In this document: one piece after another, positions 1-11,200 of the stretch
How positions within the stretch are numbered: position 1 is the stretch's first letter
How the letters are laid out: the number at the start of each line of letters is the position of its first letter
Origin: Scytonematopsis contorta HA4267-MV1
GTDB lineage: Bacteria; Cyanobacteriota; Cyanobacteriia; Cyanobacteriales; Nostocaceae
Length of the DNA stretch: 64,000 bases
Direction: 5' to 3'
Assembly: GCA_019359035.1 (NCBI GenBank)
Contig: JAHHIC010000048.1
Coordinates: 122,890-186,889 of the forward strand
Made by a program: the position numbers and the translations under genes
The notes under the pieces: model-generated
Told to the model about the DNA's origin: nothing
The model's input: the letters and a program-made list of their open reading frames with translations, nothing else
Databases searched by the model: none

Positions 1-1018
1 TATTTAAATGATATAATGGTCTAATAAATGGATTTATTAATTCGATTGTTGAGGTTAGCCCTACAATTATAGCTACAGCTGAGAGTGCAAGCGGTATCGG
101 CTTTCTGTTTTTCAGGAAAGAATTACTGTTGCCATCAACTGTATTCATCTGAGAATTCATCCTAGGTACTTGTGTTGAGCGTTGATTTTGCTGTATTAAA
201 GGACTGGTTTCTTCTCTTGTTAAATCACTAATCACTTCTGAGACATATTGATACCGTTCTTCTGGTTGGTAGTACACCATTTTTTTCAGAATACTAGCTA
301 ACCAAGTATCTACATCCGGTAATATTACGTTATCATTTTGGTCTCTTCTTAAAGTTGTGGGATGCATCCCCGTTAAAAGTTGTATTGCTGTCACTCCTAG
401 AGAATATATGTCGCTACAAAACCATACATTTCCTTCCATTTGCTCTGGGGGACTATATCCTTGAGTTACTATCTTGGTTTGCATTCCTTGTTGTGTTAGG
501 GATGCATGTTGATTGTCCTCTAATTTCTTGACTGCTCCAAAGTCAATCAAAACAAATTTTCTATCTGTTGTTTTTTGAATTATATTTGATGGCTTAATAT
601 CACGATGAATAATTCTTTGTTGATGAATAAAGTTTAATATTGATAATATTTGTCGTAAAAAATTTATAACATCTTTTCTAGCCCACCTACCTCCTAACAT
701 TTTGTTCAGTGGTATACCATCTATAAATTCTTCGACTAAATAATAACTATTATCGATTTGAAAAAAATCTAAAAATTTCGGTATTTGATGACTATTCTCT
801 AAGCTCTCTAATATTCGTGCTTCTCGATGAAATAATCGTTTTGCTGTTTCAACTTCTGCATATTCTGAATTTAGCCTTTTGATGACACACTGAGAATTGT
901 TACACTTTGTGTCTTCAGCTAAAAAAGTGACCCCAAAACCACCTCGTCCTAACTCACCGAGTACTCTATATCGCTCGTATAGCAGTTTGTCTTCCACATC
1001 TTTTACCGTGTTACTCAT
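1..1018 (-). CDS. Serine/threonine protein kinase, 3' end off the left edge
   Basis: The reading frame opens with ATG at 1018 and stays open to the left edge, giving 339 residues without a stop, so the C-terminus is missing. The kinase motifs are in order: glycine loop GRGGFG at residues 24-29, VIK with the ATP lysine at 47, HRDIKPSN with catalytic D140, DFG at 159-161 and an APE-equivalent SPPEQ near 195. A hydrophobic stretch at about residues 306-325 is a single membrane span, so the kinase domain is cytoplasmic and the missing part should be extracytoplasmic. This is the usual build of cyanobacterial Hanks-type (PknB/SpkA-like) kinases, which often carry WD40 or other repeat domains after the membrane span. 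Substrate unknown. The gene faces away from the secretion island and is separated from it by a hairpin repeat. Confidence 0.92.
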   Translation of the reverse strand, partial: MSNTVKDVEDKLLYERYRVLGELGRGGFGVTFLAEDTKCNNSQCVIKRLNSEYAEVETAKRLFHREARILESLENSHQIPKFLDFFQIDNSYYLVEEFIDGIPLNKMLGGRWARKDVINFLRQILSILNFIHQQRIIHRDIKPSNIIQKTTDRKFVLIDFGAVKKLEDNQHASLTQQGMQTKIVTQGYSPPEQMEGNVWFCSDIYSLGVTAIQLLTGMHPTTLRRDQNDNVILPDVDTWLASILKKMVYYQPEERYQYVSEVISDLTREETSPLIQQNQRSTQVPRMNSQMNTVDGNSNSFLKNRKPIPLALSAVAIIVGLTSTIELINPFIRPLYHLN

Positions 1019-1170
1019 ATATTACGGGTCGTAAATACTACAGTGATATTTTAGCGGACAAATTTCTTTACCTTTTATTAATGTTTGTACCTCGGTGATG
1101 ATAGTGAACTTACCATAATTTTCTTTACTATTTTAGCAAAAAGCACGATTTTTTGATATCAACCCATCCC

Positions 1171-1376
1171 TTTAAACCCACCTCCGTGGGTTTCCCTTGT
1201 GTAGCCGCGTTCGCGTAGCGTGCCCATAAAGGCATATTCCATTCGCCCGGTGGTTTGTTCGGGTAGTTTCGCCAGGTGGTTTGACCGGGTGGTTTTAGAG
1301 TTTAATAGTTTAAAATATTTAACCGGGCGAATGGAATTCTCGGCTACACAGGGAAAACCCACGGAGGTGGGTTTAA
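1171..1376. repeat. 206-bp hairpin-like inverted repeat (MITE-like)
   Basis: The outer arms 1171-1207 and 1341-1376 are near-perfect reverse complements, starting TTAAACCCACCTCCGTGGG and ending GTGTAGCCG, with a one-base shift inside. A second nested arm pair lies at 1235-1251 and 1322-1338 (CCATTCGCCCGGT against its complement). The middle carries repeated GGTGGTTT blocks. Each outer arm also contains its own small palindrome (CCCACCTCCGTGGG). The left arm runs into GCCGCGTTCGCGTAGCGTGCC, a dispersed repeat that recurs near 43769-43789. No transposase is present. The rest of 1019-1628 is AT-rich promoter-like DNA ahead of the TpsB gene and shows no other gene. Confidence 0.7.
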
Positions 1377-1628
1377 GAGTTGGCATCATCTAAGGGATTA
1401 AAGAGTCATATTTATTTTTTTTGTCTTTTTTATACCTCAGCACCTCCTTAAATACTGTTTTTTTATATATCTAAATCTTACTTAGTTAACTTTTATTATG
1501 ATTATGATGACCAGAAAGCACAATATATGGTAAATAAAATCTAGTTAAGTAAAATTACTTAAAAATAAATCATTTAACATGCTGCGAACTTTTGGGGTGA
1601 TGCCAATATTAACTGGGGAGCGCAAATC

Positions 1629-3503
1629 ATGAACTATATCAGGTACTTGAGGTTTATTAAGCCTTATCTAGCTGGTTCACTAGTTTTACAAGTCTTTATC
1701 ATCTTATTTTGTGGTGGAGCTTGGGCAGAAACTTTACCAGAAAAGCCTTTGGATAGTGAAAGCTCTTATGAAAAAGAGAGTATAGATGATTTCACACAAA
1801 TGGAACAGGAAAATGAACCTTTTGTGGAAACTGATTTTCAAAGTGTTATTCAAAATACCTCTCTACAAAAATTAATTATCTCTCAAGGTTCAAATCGAAC
1901 CACCCCGACCCCACCAGAACAGCAGACACCAACCCCACAACCGCAACCACAACCTCCTTTGGGTGTTCCCACTCAGCCAGTTCCATCGCAACCCAGCGTT
2001 GAGATTCCAGGGAATATTACTGTTACTAAGTTTGAGTTTGAAGGAAATACTGCATTTAGTCAGGAAAAATTACGCAAGGTAACTGAGGGATTCCTCAACC
2101 GTCCTCTTTCTTTCGCTGAGTTACTGCAAGTTGAAGCTGTTATCACTAAGCTTTATACCGATTCTGGGTACGTCAATTCTGGTGCTGTTATTACTGCTGA
2201 CCAAGCTTTAACCCCACAGGGAGCAGTCGTAAAAGTTCGGATTGTTGAAGGTGGAATCGAGGATATTAAGGTTTCTGGTACTCGACGATTAAATCCTGAG
2301 TATGTCAGGAGTCGTATTGGACTTGGTGCTTCTACTCCTCTGAATCGTGACCGTTTGGTGGAAGCCTTACAACTGTTACAAATTGACCCCCTGATTCAGA
2401 ATGTTTCTGCTGAATTATCAACGGGTTCACGACCGGAGAGGAGTTTGCTGGAAGTTAGGGTGACTGAAGCTGATTCCTTCAGAACTGAATTCTTTGCTGA
2501 TAACGGTCGCTCTCCTAGTGTGGGAAGTTTTCGTCGAGGTGTTCGGGTCAATCAAGGCAATTTGTTAGGGTTTGGTGATGGATTCGATTTTAGATATACG
2601 AATACTGATGGTAGTAATGCTTTTGATATAGGTTACTCTATACCACTGAATCCAAATGATGGAACCTTGACTTTAGCGGGTGGTGTTACGAGTACTGAAG
2701 TTGTGAAACCTCCTTTTGACCGGGTTGATATTACGGGAGATTCTTTTTATGTAGATATTGGTTACCGTCAGCCTATTTTGCGAACTCCTACTCAGGAATT
2801 AGCTTTGGGTTTAACTTTGTCTCGACAGCAAAGCAAGACTCAACTTTTGGGGGAAAATTTTCCTTTGTCTATTGGTGCTGATGCTAATGGGGAAACTCGG
2901 CTTTCGACGATACGGTTTTTTCAGGAGTATACAAAACGGGACTCTCAGCAGGTTTTGGCTTTGAGGTCGCAGTTTAATTTGGGGGTGGGATTTTTGGGTT
3001 CGACGATTAATGAAGTAGAACCGGACAGTCGGTTTTTTTCTTGGCGCGGACAGGGACAATATGTGCGACTATTGGCTCCAGATATGCTGCTAGTGTTACG
3101 TTCTGATATTCAACTGGCTACTACGAGTCTTGTTCCTTTGGAGCAATTTGGTTTGGGGGGATTGCAGAGTGTCCGGGGTTATCGTCAAGATTTTTTGCTG
3201 ACTGATAATGGGTTTTTGGGGTCTGCTGAGGTGAGGTTACCTGTGTTTCGGGTTCCGGAGGTTCAGGGGATTTTACAGGTGGTTCCTTTTGTTGATTTTG
3301 GTTTTGCTTGGAATAGTGGAGGGGGTAGTAGTCCTGACCCTAATGCTTTGGTCGGTATTGGTCTGGGGTTGCAGTGGCAAATGGGTCGGACTTTAAATGC
3401 TCGTGTTGATTATGGATGGGGGTTGAGTGATGTTCGGTCTAGTGGTGATAGGACTTTGCAGGAGGATGGTTGGTATTTTTCAATTAATTATAGTCCTTTT
3501 TAA
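1629..3503 (+). CDS. TpsB outer-membrane transporter (ShlB/FhaC/HecB family)
   Basis: This is the outer-membrane pore of a two-partner (type Vb) secretion system, predicted to export the two TpsA exoproteins downstream. It has 624 residues: a signal peptide ending at about residue 34 (AWA/E), an acidic and then Pro/Gln-rich linker to about 125, a POTRA domain at about 128-210 that would bind the TPS domain of the substrate, and a beta-barrel at about 285-624. The VRGYR motif near residue 514 is the conserved L6-loop signature of Omp85/TpsB proteins, and the chain ends in phenylalanine as expected for an outer-membrane barrel. GGGGAG at 1615-1620 is a good ribosome binding site for the ATG. 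The linker is longer than in proteobacterial FhaC, which is common in cyanobacterial homologues. The family is secure; the substrates are inferred from adjacency. Confidence 0.93.
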   Translation: MNYIRYLRFIKPYLAGSLVLQVFIILFCGGAWAETLPEKPLDSESSYEKESIDDFTQMEQENEPFVETDFQSVIQNTSLQKLIISQGSNRTTPTPPEQQTPTPQPQPQPPLGVPTQPVPSQPSVEIPGNITVTKFEFEGNTAFSQEKLRKVTEGFLNRPLSFAELLQVEAVITKLYTDSGYVNSGAVITADQALTPQGAVVKVRIVEGGIEDIKVSGTRRLNPEYVRSRIGLGASTPLNRDRLVEALQLLQIDPLIQNVSAELSTGSRPERSLLEVRVTEADSFRTEFFADNGRSPSVGSFRRGVRVNQGNLLGFGDGFDFRYTNTDGSNAFDIGYSIPLNPNDGTLTLAGGVTSTEVVKPPFDRVDITGDSFYVDIGYRQPILRTPTQELALGLTLSRQQSKTQLLGENFPLSIGADANGETRLSTIRFFQEYTKRDSQQVLALRSQFNLGVGFLGSTINEVEPDSRFFSWRGQGQYVRLLAPDMLLVLRSDIQLATTSLVPLEQFGLGGLQSVRGYRQDFLLTDNGFLGSAEVRLPVFRVPEVQGILQVVPFVDFGFAWNSGGGSSPDPNALVGIGLGLQWQMGRTLNARVDYGWGLSDVRSSGDRTLQEDGWYFSINYSPF

Positions 3504-3536
3504 CGAACCGCCAAGGTGCCAAGGACGCCAAGGAAG

Positions 3537-3656
3537 AACTGTCACTGTCATTGCGTGTTAACTGTCATTGCATATTAACTGTCATTGCGAGGAGGAACGA
3601 CGAAGCAATCCCCTTCCCTTAACTGTCATTGCGAGGAGGAACGACGAAGCAATCCC
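3537..3656. repeat. Direct copies of a CTGTCATTGCGAGGAGG-type dispersed repeat
   Basis: Two full copies (3577-3612 and 3621-3656) read AACTGTCATTGCGAGGAGG followed by AACGACGAAGCAATCCC. Two shortened copies (AACTGTCATTGC) lie just before them. The same sequence recurs at about 43588-43617, where it forms the end of the CyRepA1 coding region. It occupies the gap between tpsB and the first tpsA gene. Confidence 0.8.
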
Positions 3657-3766
3657 AGGACATTTTACTAAACAATCCCTAAGAATGACTATCTGTCAAC
3701 CCCCTTAAGCAAGATTAACAAGACAAATTCCCAGATTTTTAATTTATTTTGGAATTTATTAAAATC

Positions 3767-6700
3767 ATGAAAACAACTAATAAGTCATTATTTTCATTTA
3801 CTATTTTTCTAGCCATTTTGGGGTGTTTTACTTCCACTCAGACAACGAAGGTACAAGCACAAGTGATTACACCTGATAATACTCTTGGCAACGAAAATTC
3901 TGTTGTCAACACTGTGGGAAATCGCGACACTATAAATGGAGGAGCGCTGAGAGGAGCTAATCTCTTTCACAGTTTTCAGGAGTTTGGTATTAGCGGAGGA
4001 AGAGAAGCTTATTTTGCCAATCCAGCGGGTATTCAAAATATTTTGACTCGTGTCACAGGTGGAAATCCTTCAAATATTTTGGGAACTCTTGGGGTATTGG
4101 GTAATGCTAATTTATTTTTAATCAATCCTAAGGGAATACAATTTGGGCCTAATGCTCGTTTAGATGTTGGTGGTTCTTTTTTTGCGAGTACGGCAGATAG
4201 TTTGGTGTTTGGTAACGGTTTTGAATTTAGCGCTAGCAATACTTTAGCACCACCCTTGTTAACGGTGAATACACCCATTGGGTTGCGATTTCGGGATAAT
4301 CCGGGAAACATTACTAATCAATCTGTGGTGCTGGATAATACTAATTTTGCTGTAGGTCTTCAGGTAAAACCAGGAAATTCCTTAGCATTGGTAGGGGGTG
4401 ACGTTATTGTAGAACAGGGTGGGAGACTGACTGCTGCGGGTGGGAGAATTGAGTTAGGAGGATTGGCTGGAGCAGGAACTGTAGGGTTAGATGTTACTGG
4501 TAATACGTTTAAGTTGAATTTCCCGGCAAATATTTTGCTCTCTAATGTCAGCTTAACTGACGACGCACGAGTTGCTGTGCGGGGAAATGGGGGAGGAGAC
4601 ATAGCAGTTAACGCCAATATATTTACAGCAACTAACGGGGGACGACTTGTTGGTGGAATTGACGGTATAGCCACAAAAAAAGGAGGTGATATTACCGTCA
4701 ACTCTACTAATGCCTCCTTTGATGGGGTAGGAAGGAGTGGCTTTTCTTCTGGAATTTTCAGCGATGTGGTAGAAAATGCTGTAGGAAACACTGGTAGCAT
4801 CAACCTCACAACAAGAACACTTTCTCTGAAAAATGGCGCTCAAATTCGTGCTAGCACTTTTGGTAGGGGAAATGCAGGTACTGTGAAAATTCAAGCGAAC
4901 GATATCTCTTTTGATGGGGTGGGAAATGCTGGATTTTCTTCTGGAATTTTCAGTAATGTGGAAGGAAATGCTGTAGGCGATGCAGGTGGTGTTGACATCA
5001 CAACAGGAATACTTTCTCTAACAAATGGTGGTGCAATTTTTGCTAGCACCTTTAGTAGAGGAAATGCTGGAAGTGTTAAAATTCAAGCTAGCGATATCTC
5101 TTTTGATGGGGTGGAAAATACTGGATTTTCTTCTGGAATTTTCAGTTTTGTATTTGAAAATGCATTAGGAAAGGCTGGTGGTATTGAAATATCTACAAGA
5201 AACTTATTCCTCAGAAATGGTGCGGTTATAAATGCTAGCACTCTTGGTAAGGGAGACGGAGGTAATATAAAAATTCAGGCTACCGATACTATTTTTGCTT
5301 CGGGCATTGGAAGCAATTTTGTTCCCAGTTCAATCCGAAGTAATGTGGAACAAAATGCTATCGGCAATGCAGGTGATATTAACATCTCTACACAAAACTT
5401 ATCTTTTCGCGATGGCGCTAGAATTACTGCTAGCACCTTGGGCAGGGGAAATGCAGGAACAGTTAGAATTCAAGCCGGAGATATTTCTTTTGATGGAGTA
5501 GGAAGCACAGGGTTTTCTTCTGGAATTTTCAACGCTGTCTTTGAAAATGGATTAGGAAATGCTGGTGGTATTGATATCTCTACAGGAAAACTTTCTCTGA
5601 CAAATGGCGCAGTTATAGATGCCAGCACTTTTGGGATAGGAGACGCAGGCAGGGTGAAAATTAAAGCTAGTGATACTATCTTTGCTTCGGGCATTGGAAG
5701 CAATTTTGTTCCCAGTTCAATCCGAAGTAATGTGCAAGAAAAAGCTACAGGCAATGCTGGTGGTATTGATATTTCTACACAAAACTTATCTTTTCGCGAT
5801 GGCGCTAGAATTACTGCTAGCACCTTAGGCAGTGGAAATGCAGGAACAGTTAGAATTCAAGCCGGAGATATTTCCTTTGATGGGGTAGGAAGTGATGGAT
5901 TTTCTTCTGGAATTTTCAGTTCTGTGGAAGGGAGTGCAGTAGGTAACGCTGGTGGTATCGATATCATCACAGAAAAACTTTCTCTAACAAATGGCGCAAT
6001 TATAAATGCCAGTACTTTTGCACTCGGAGATGCTGGTAGGATAAAAATCCTGGCTACTGATAAAGTCTTTGCTGATGGCTTTGGAAACAATGGATTTTCT
6101 TCTGGAATTTTCAATGCTGTGTTTGAAAATGGATTAGGAGACGCTGGTGGTATTGATATCTCTACAGGAAAACTTTCTTTGACAAATGGTGCAGTTATAA
6201 ATGCTAGAACTTCTGGTAGGGGAAATGCAGGTACAGTCAAAATTACAGCTCCAGATATTTCTTTTGATGGGGTAGGAAGCAATGGACTTTCTTCTGGAGT
6301 TTTCAGTTCTGTGGAAGGGAGTGCAGTAGGTAACGCTGGTGGTATCGATATCATCACAGAAAAACTTTCTCTAACAAATGGCGCAGTTATTAATGCCAGT
6401 ACTTTTGGAGTAGGTAACGCGGGTACGGTGAAAATCCAAGCTAGTGATACTATCTTTGCTTCGGGCATTGGGAGCAATGAAGTTTCGAGTTCAATCATAA
6501 GTAATGTAGAAACAAACGCTATAGGTAATGCTGGTAATATTGACATTAGTACAGGAAAACTCTCTCTAAATAATGCACTTATCAGTTCCAGAACCTTTGG
6601 AAAAGGTAATGCAGGTAATATATTGCTACGAGCTAATGACGCTATCACATTAGCTAAATCAAGTTATATAACGACCAATGTAATGCCAGGAAGTGAAGGG

Positions 6701-8074
6701 AATGGGGGTAATATTGATATTTCTGGGCGATCGCTTACCTTAATAGATGGTTCTCGAATACAGGTTGCTTTTTTTCGTCAAGTAGAGGATATCCCTGGCG
6801 ATATAGGCATGGGAGGAAATATTAAGATTAATATTTCAGATTTTATCAATATTTCTGGTGTTGAAATTTCTTCTCCAGAGCTTCGCAGTGGTATCTTTGC
6901 CAGTAGCGAAAAAGGCTCAAGTAGTCCTGCTGGCGCCATAAATATTAATACAAATGTTTTTCGCATAGCAGACGATGGTCTTGTAACTGCACAGACAGCC
7001 AATAATGATAATGGCGGGAATATTGTTATTAATGCCAAAACTTTTGAAGCCACTAGTGGTGGACAAGTAACCACGGCAGCTTTAGACCGTGGCAATGCAG
7101 GTAATATAACTCTAAAGGTAGTTGACAGAATAGAACTTTCTGGAACTGGAGTTACTAATCCAGAACGGGAAAGCGGTATTTTCGCGAACACAGTTCGTGG
7201 CTCCACAGGTAATGGAGGAAACATCTTTATTGACCCAAAAATCATGGTTATTAGAGACAACGCAGGTATCACAGCCAGTAGTCTCGGTATTGGAAATGCA
7301 GGTAGTGTGACAGTTATAGCAGACTCATTGGTATTGGACAATCAAGGGTTTATCGTCACAGAAAGCTCTAATGGACAAGGGGGAAAAATTACTATTACCG
7401 CAAATGATTTATTATTGTTGCGTCGTAACAGTTTAATATCCACAAACGCAGGTGACGGTGGAGGTCCTGGCTCTGGTGGCGATATCAATATCAATACTGG
7501 TGTTCTTGTTGCTTTTCCCCAAGAAAATAGTGACATCACAGGAAATTCTTTTGGTGGTCGTGGTAGCAACATTAATATTAGGACAACAGGTGTCTTTGGG
7601 ATTAAGATTCGACCGCAATTGACAGACCAGAGTGATATTACTGCTTTTTCTGAAAAAAGTCCTCAATTGAGCGGTCAAGTTACCCTTACCACTCCTGAGG
7701 TTAATCCCAGTCAAGCGTTAGTCGAATTACCGGAAAACCTAACAAATCGTACCGACCAAGTTGCCCGAAATCCTTGTCAAGAGGGTATAGGTAATGAATA
7801 CATTGAAACAGGACGCGGTGGTTTACCAACTAATCCCAATCAACCCCTTGGCAGTGGTGTAGTGCGAGTTGATTTGGTCAATCTTGCTTCCAACACTGGA
7901 AATACAACTGCAAGTAATACTTCTAATTCAAATAACTCTATTGAAAAAAAAATCATCCCTGCTCAGGGGTGGGTAAGGAATGCAAAAGGTCAAATAGTTC
8001 TGACTACATACGACCCGACGGGTACTAGTGTTCAACGCATCCCAAACAAGACGCCTGTTTGTCATGCACGTTAA
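3767..8074 (+). CDS. TpsA1: filamentous-haemagglutinin N-terminal domain exoprotein
   Basis: This is a predicted secreted beta-helical adhesin, exported by the TpsB protein encoded upstream. With ATG at 3767 it has 1435 residues. A TTG at 3749 is in frame, but the ATG is preferred because TGGAA precedes it and the signal peptide then starts MKTTNK, exactly as in the next gene. The signal peptide ends near residue 32 (VQAQ). The TPS/haemagglutination-activity domain follows to about 165 and contains NLFLINPKGIQFG, the cyanobacterial form of the NPNG motif. The body is a series of GNAG-x-I-x-I-x-T-x-x-LSL-x-NGA repeats of about 60-70 residues, fitting a right-handed beta-helix. The mature chain appears to contain only two cysteines, C1337 and C1432, both close to the C-terminus and conserved in the paralogue. 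The ligand is unknown. Confidence 0.92.
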   Translation: MKTTNKSLFSFTIFLAILGCFTSTQTTKVQAQVITPDNTLGNENSVVNTVGNRDTINGGALRGANLFHSFQEFGISGGREAYFANPAGIQNILTRVTGGNPSNILGTLGVLGNANLFLINPKGIQFGPNARLDVGGSFFASTADSLVFGNGFEFSASNTLAPPLLTVNTPIGLRFRDNPGNITNQSVVLDNTNFAVGLQVKPGNSLALVGGDVIVEQGGRLTAAGGRIELGGLAGAGTVGLDVTGNTFKLNFPANILLSNVSLTDDARVAVRGNGGGDIAVNANIFTATNGGRLVGGIDGIATKKGGDITVNSTNASFDGVGRSGFSSGIFSDVVENAVGNTGSINLTTRTLSLKNGAQIRASTFGRGNAGTVKIQANDISFDGVGNAGFSSGIFSNVEGNAVGDAGGVDITTGILSLTNGGAIFASTFSRGNAGSVKIQASDISFDGVENTGFSSGIFSFVFENALGKAGGIEISTRNLFLRNGAVINASTLGKGDGGNIKIQATDTIFASGIGSNFVPSSIRSNVEQNAIGNAGDINISTQNLSFRDGARITASTLGRGNAGTVRIQAGDISFDGVGSTGFSSGIFNAVFENGLGNAGGIDISTGKLSLTNGAVIDASTFGIGDAGRVKIKASDTIFASGIGSNFVPSSIRSNVQEKATGNAGGIDISTQNLSFRDGARITASTLGSGNAGTVRIQAGDISFDGVGSDGFSSGIFSSVEGSAVGNAGGIDIITEKLSLTNGAIINASTFALGDAGRIKILATDKVFADGFGNNGFSSGIFNAVFENGLGDAGGIDISTGKLSLTNGAVINARTSGRGNAGTVKITAPDISFDGVGSNGLSSGVFSSVEGSAVGNAGGIDIITEKLSLTNGAVINASTFGVGNAGTVKIQASDTIFASGIGSNEVSSSIISNVETNAIGNAGNIDISTGKLSLNNALISSRTFGKGNAGNILLRANDAITLAKSSYITTNVMPGSEGNGGNIDISGRSLTLIDGSRIQVAFFRQVEDIPGDIGMGGNIKINISDFINISGVEISSPELRSGIFASSEKGSSSPAGAININTNVFRIADDGLVTAQTANNDNGGNIVINAKTFEATSGGQVTTAALDRGNAGNITLKVVDRIELSGTGVTNPERESGIFANTVRGSTGNGGNIFIDPKIMVIRDNAGITASSLGIGNAGSVTVIADSLVLDNQGFIVTESSNGQGGKITITANDLLLLRRNSLISTNAGDGGGPGSGGDININTGVLVAFPQENSDITGNSFGGRGSNINIRTTGVFGIKIRPQLTDQSDITAFSEKSPQLSGQVTLTTPEVNPSQALVELPENLTNRTDQVARNPCQEGIGNEYIETGRGGLPTNPNQPLGSGVVRVDLVNLASNTGNTTASNTSNSNNSIEKKIIPAQGWVRNAKGQIVLTTYDPTGTSVQRIPNKTPVCHAR

Positions 8075-8216
8075 TCGACATATACAAATTAAAAGGCATA
8101 ATAAAGTGACAAATAAATTCGCAATCGTAAAAAAACATTTCTTTAAATACTCTCCTGAGTAAGTTTGACGACAACAATTTCCAGATTTTTAATTTATTTT
8201 GGAATTTATTCAAATC

Positions 8217-11200
8217 ATGAAAACAACTAATAAGTCATTATTTTCATTCACTATTTTTCTAGCTGTTTTGGGGTGCTTTACTTCTGTCCAAACAGCCAAG
8301 GTGCAAGCACAAGTTATTACACCTGATAATACTCTTGGTAACGAAAATTCTGTTGTTAATACTGCTGGAATTCGCGACACAATAAACGGGGGTGCAATTC
8401 GCGGAGGAAATCTTTTTCATAGTTTTCAAGAATTTGGTATTAGTGGGGGAAGAGAAGCTTACTTTGCTAATCCAGCAGGTATTCAAAATATTTTGACTCG
8501 TGTCACTGGTGGAAATCCTTCAAATATTTTGGGAACTCTTGGGGTGTTAGGAGGCAATGCTAATTTATTTTTAATTAATCCTAAGGGAATACAATTTGGA
8601 CCTAATGCTCGTTTGGATGTTGGTGGTTCTTTTTTTGCTAGTACCGCAGATAGCTTGGTGTTTGGTAATGGCTTTGAATTTAGTGCTAGCAATACTTTAG
8701 CACCGCCGTTGTTAACGGTGAATACACCCATCGGATTGCGATTTCGGGATAATCCGGGAAACATTACCAACCAATCTGTGGTGCTCGATAATACTGATTT
8801 TCCTGTAGGTCTTCAGTCCAAACAAGGAAATTCTTTGGCGTTGGTAGGGGGTGACGTTAGTGTAGAACAGGGTGGGAGACTGACTGCTGCCGGTGGAAGA
8901 ATTGAATTAGGAGGATTGGCAGGAGCGGGAACTATAGGATTAGATATTACTGGCAATACATTTAAGTTGAACTTTCCTGCAAATAGTTTGCTCTCAAATG
9001 TTAGCTTAATAAATGACGCACGAGTTGCCGTGCGGGGAAATGGGGGAGGAGATATTGTAGTTAATAGCAATATATTTACAGCAACTAATGGGGGGCGACT
9101 TGTTGGTGGGATTGAAGGTGTTGGGACAAAAAACGGAGGTGATATTACCATCAATTCTAATGAGTTCAATATTTCTGGTGTGGGACTACAAACTGGATTT
9201 GGGGCTGGAATTTACCAACAAGTAGCAAGTGGTAGTTCTGGCAATGCGGGAAATATCAATATTAATACCAAATCCTTTAATGCTTCATTAGGTGCTGAGT
9301 TACGAAACACTGTCAATTCTGGAGGAACAGGGAATGCAGGTAACATCGAATTAAATGCCAACAACCTAACTCTCAACAACGCAACAATTTCTGCCAGTAA
9401 TTTTGGACAGGGCAATGCGGGTAATGTGATACTTCAAGCCAGAAATGGAGATGTAAATCTTGTTGGAAGTGCTATTTTCAGTGCTGTAGAAACTGGAGGT
9501 AGTTTATTTAGCGAAATTAAGATAAATGCTCCTCAAGGGTCTATTTTTCTAAATAATTCAACTCTAAGTGTTACTAATTCTGGTACTGGTTTTGCTGGCA
9601 ATATTTTCTTGAATGCTCGTGATTTAATTTCAGTAAGCAGTCGCAATATTATCGGACCAAATAATGAACGAACTATTCAAAGTCGTGGCAAACTGGGGCA
9701 AATTTTAATTGGTAATGAAAATTCAGCACCCAAAAAAGTAGAACTTACAAGTGTTTCTTTCAGCGCCACAAATGATAGTATCGGCAGCACAACAACTGAG
9801 TCAACTAATGCTGGAATAGTTTCAATTAATGCGTTGGAGAGTATTTCCCTAAATAGCTCTTTTATCGAAACTTTGACAAGGCGTCTAGGTAATGCGGGTA
9901 ATGTAACACTTCAAGCCAGAAATGGAGATATAAGTCTTGTTGGAGGAAGTACTATTTTCAGTACTGTAGAAACTGGAGGAATAGGTAATGCTGGTGAGAT
10001 AAATGTAACTGCCAGAAATCTTTCCCTCTTGGAGGGTGCTCAAATGCAAACTTTGGTTCGTACTGGGCAAGGAAATGCAGGTAACATCAACATTAAAACT
10101 ACTGGTAATGTTTCTTTTTCTGGCTTTAGAAATACCGATTTTGCCGGAGAACAAGGATTTTTCCCCAGTGGAATTCTTAGTAACGTATTTTCTGAAACAT
10201 CAGGTAATGCGGGAAACATTGATATTAGTGCTTCTTCTATTTTCCTGGGTGATAGAGCTGTATTGATAAGTACTAATAATACTGATGGATTTGCAGGCAA
10301 TATAAAGCTTAATGCCCGCGAGCAAATTTCCTTGGCAAATCAAAGCAGCATTTTTAGTAATGGCTTTGCGGGACGTGTTTTTATCACTTCAGATAACAAT
10401 TCAGTAAATATAACTGATAGTTCTGTCTCTACTACGAGTATTGATAATAATACAAACCCTAATTTATTTAGTGAGATTAGGATAAATGCTCCCCAAAACT
10501 CTATATTTCTAAATAATTCAAATTTAAGTGTTACTAATTCTGGTACAGGTTTCGCTGGTAATATTTTACTCAATGCCCGTGACTTAATTTCAATAATTAG
10601 TCCCAATTTTGTCGAACCAAATAATGAGCGAACTATTCAAAGTCGTGGCAAACTTGGGCGTATTTTAATTGGTAATGAAAATTTAGCACCCAAAAAAGTC
10701 GAGCTTACAAGTGTTTCTTTAGGTGTTACCAATGATAGTGTTTTCACTATAACGACTGATACAATTAATTCTGGGATAGTTTCAATTTATGCATTAGACA
10801 ATATTTCACTGAATAACTCTCTCATTGAAACTTCAACAAATCGTTTGGGAAATGCAGGTAACGTAACACTTCAAGCAAAAAATGGAGATATAACCTTTGC
10901 AAATGGGAGTGCCATTTTTAGCACTGTAGAAGCTGGAGGTAGAGGAGATGCAGGTGAAATAAATGTAACTGCAAGAAATCTTTCCCTCTTTGAGGGTGCC
11001 CAAATGCAAACTTTGGTTCGTGCTGGGCAAGGAAATGCTGGTAATATCAACATTAAAGCTACTGACAATGTTTCTTTTTCTGGCTTTAGAAATATCGATT
11101 TTGCCGGAAAACAAGGATTTTTCCCCAGTGGAGTTCGTAGCGACGTATTTTCGGGAACATCTGGGAATGCTGGCAACATTGATATCAATGCTTCGTCTAT

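Noticed and set aside
1159..1389. Minus-strand open frame of 76 codons in the first intergenic gap
   Set aside because: It is made of the inverted-repeat element itself and has no family resemblance.
4033..7714. Several long open frames on the minus strand opposite tpsA1 (and similarly opposite tpsA2 at 8483-13144)
   Set aside because: They are Pro/Leu/Ser-rich mirror frames produced by the codon pattern of the GNAG-type repeats. They recur wherever the repeats do and have no ribosome binding sites.
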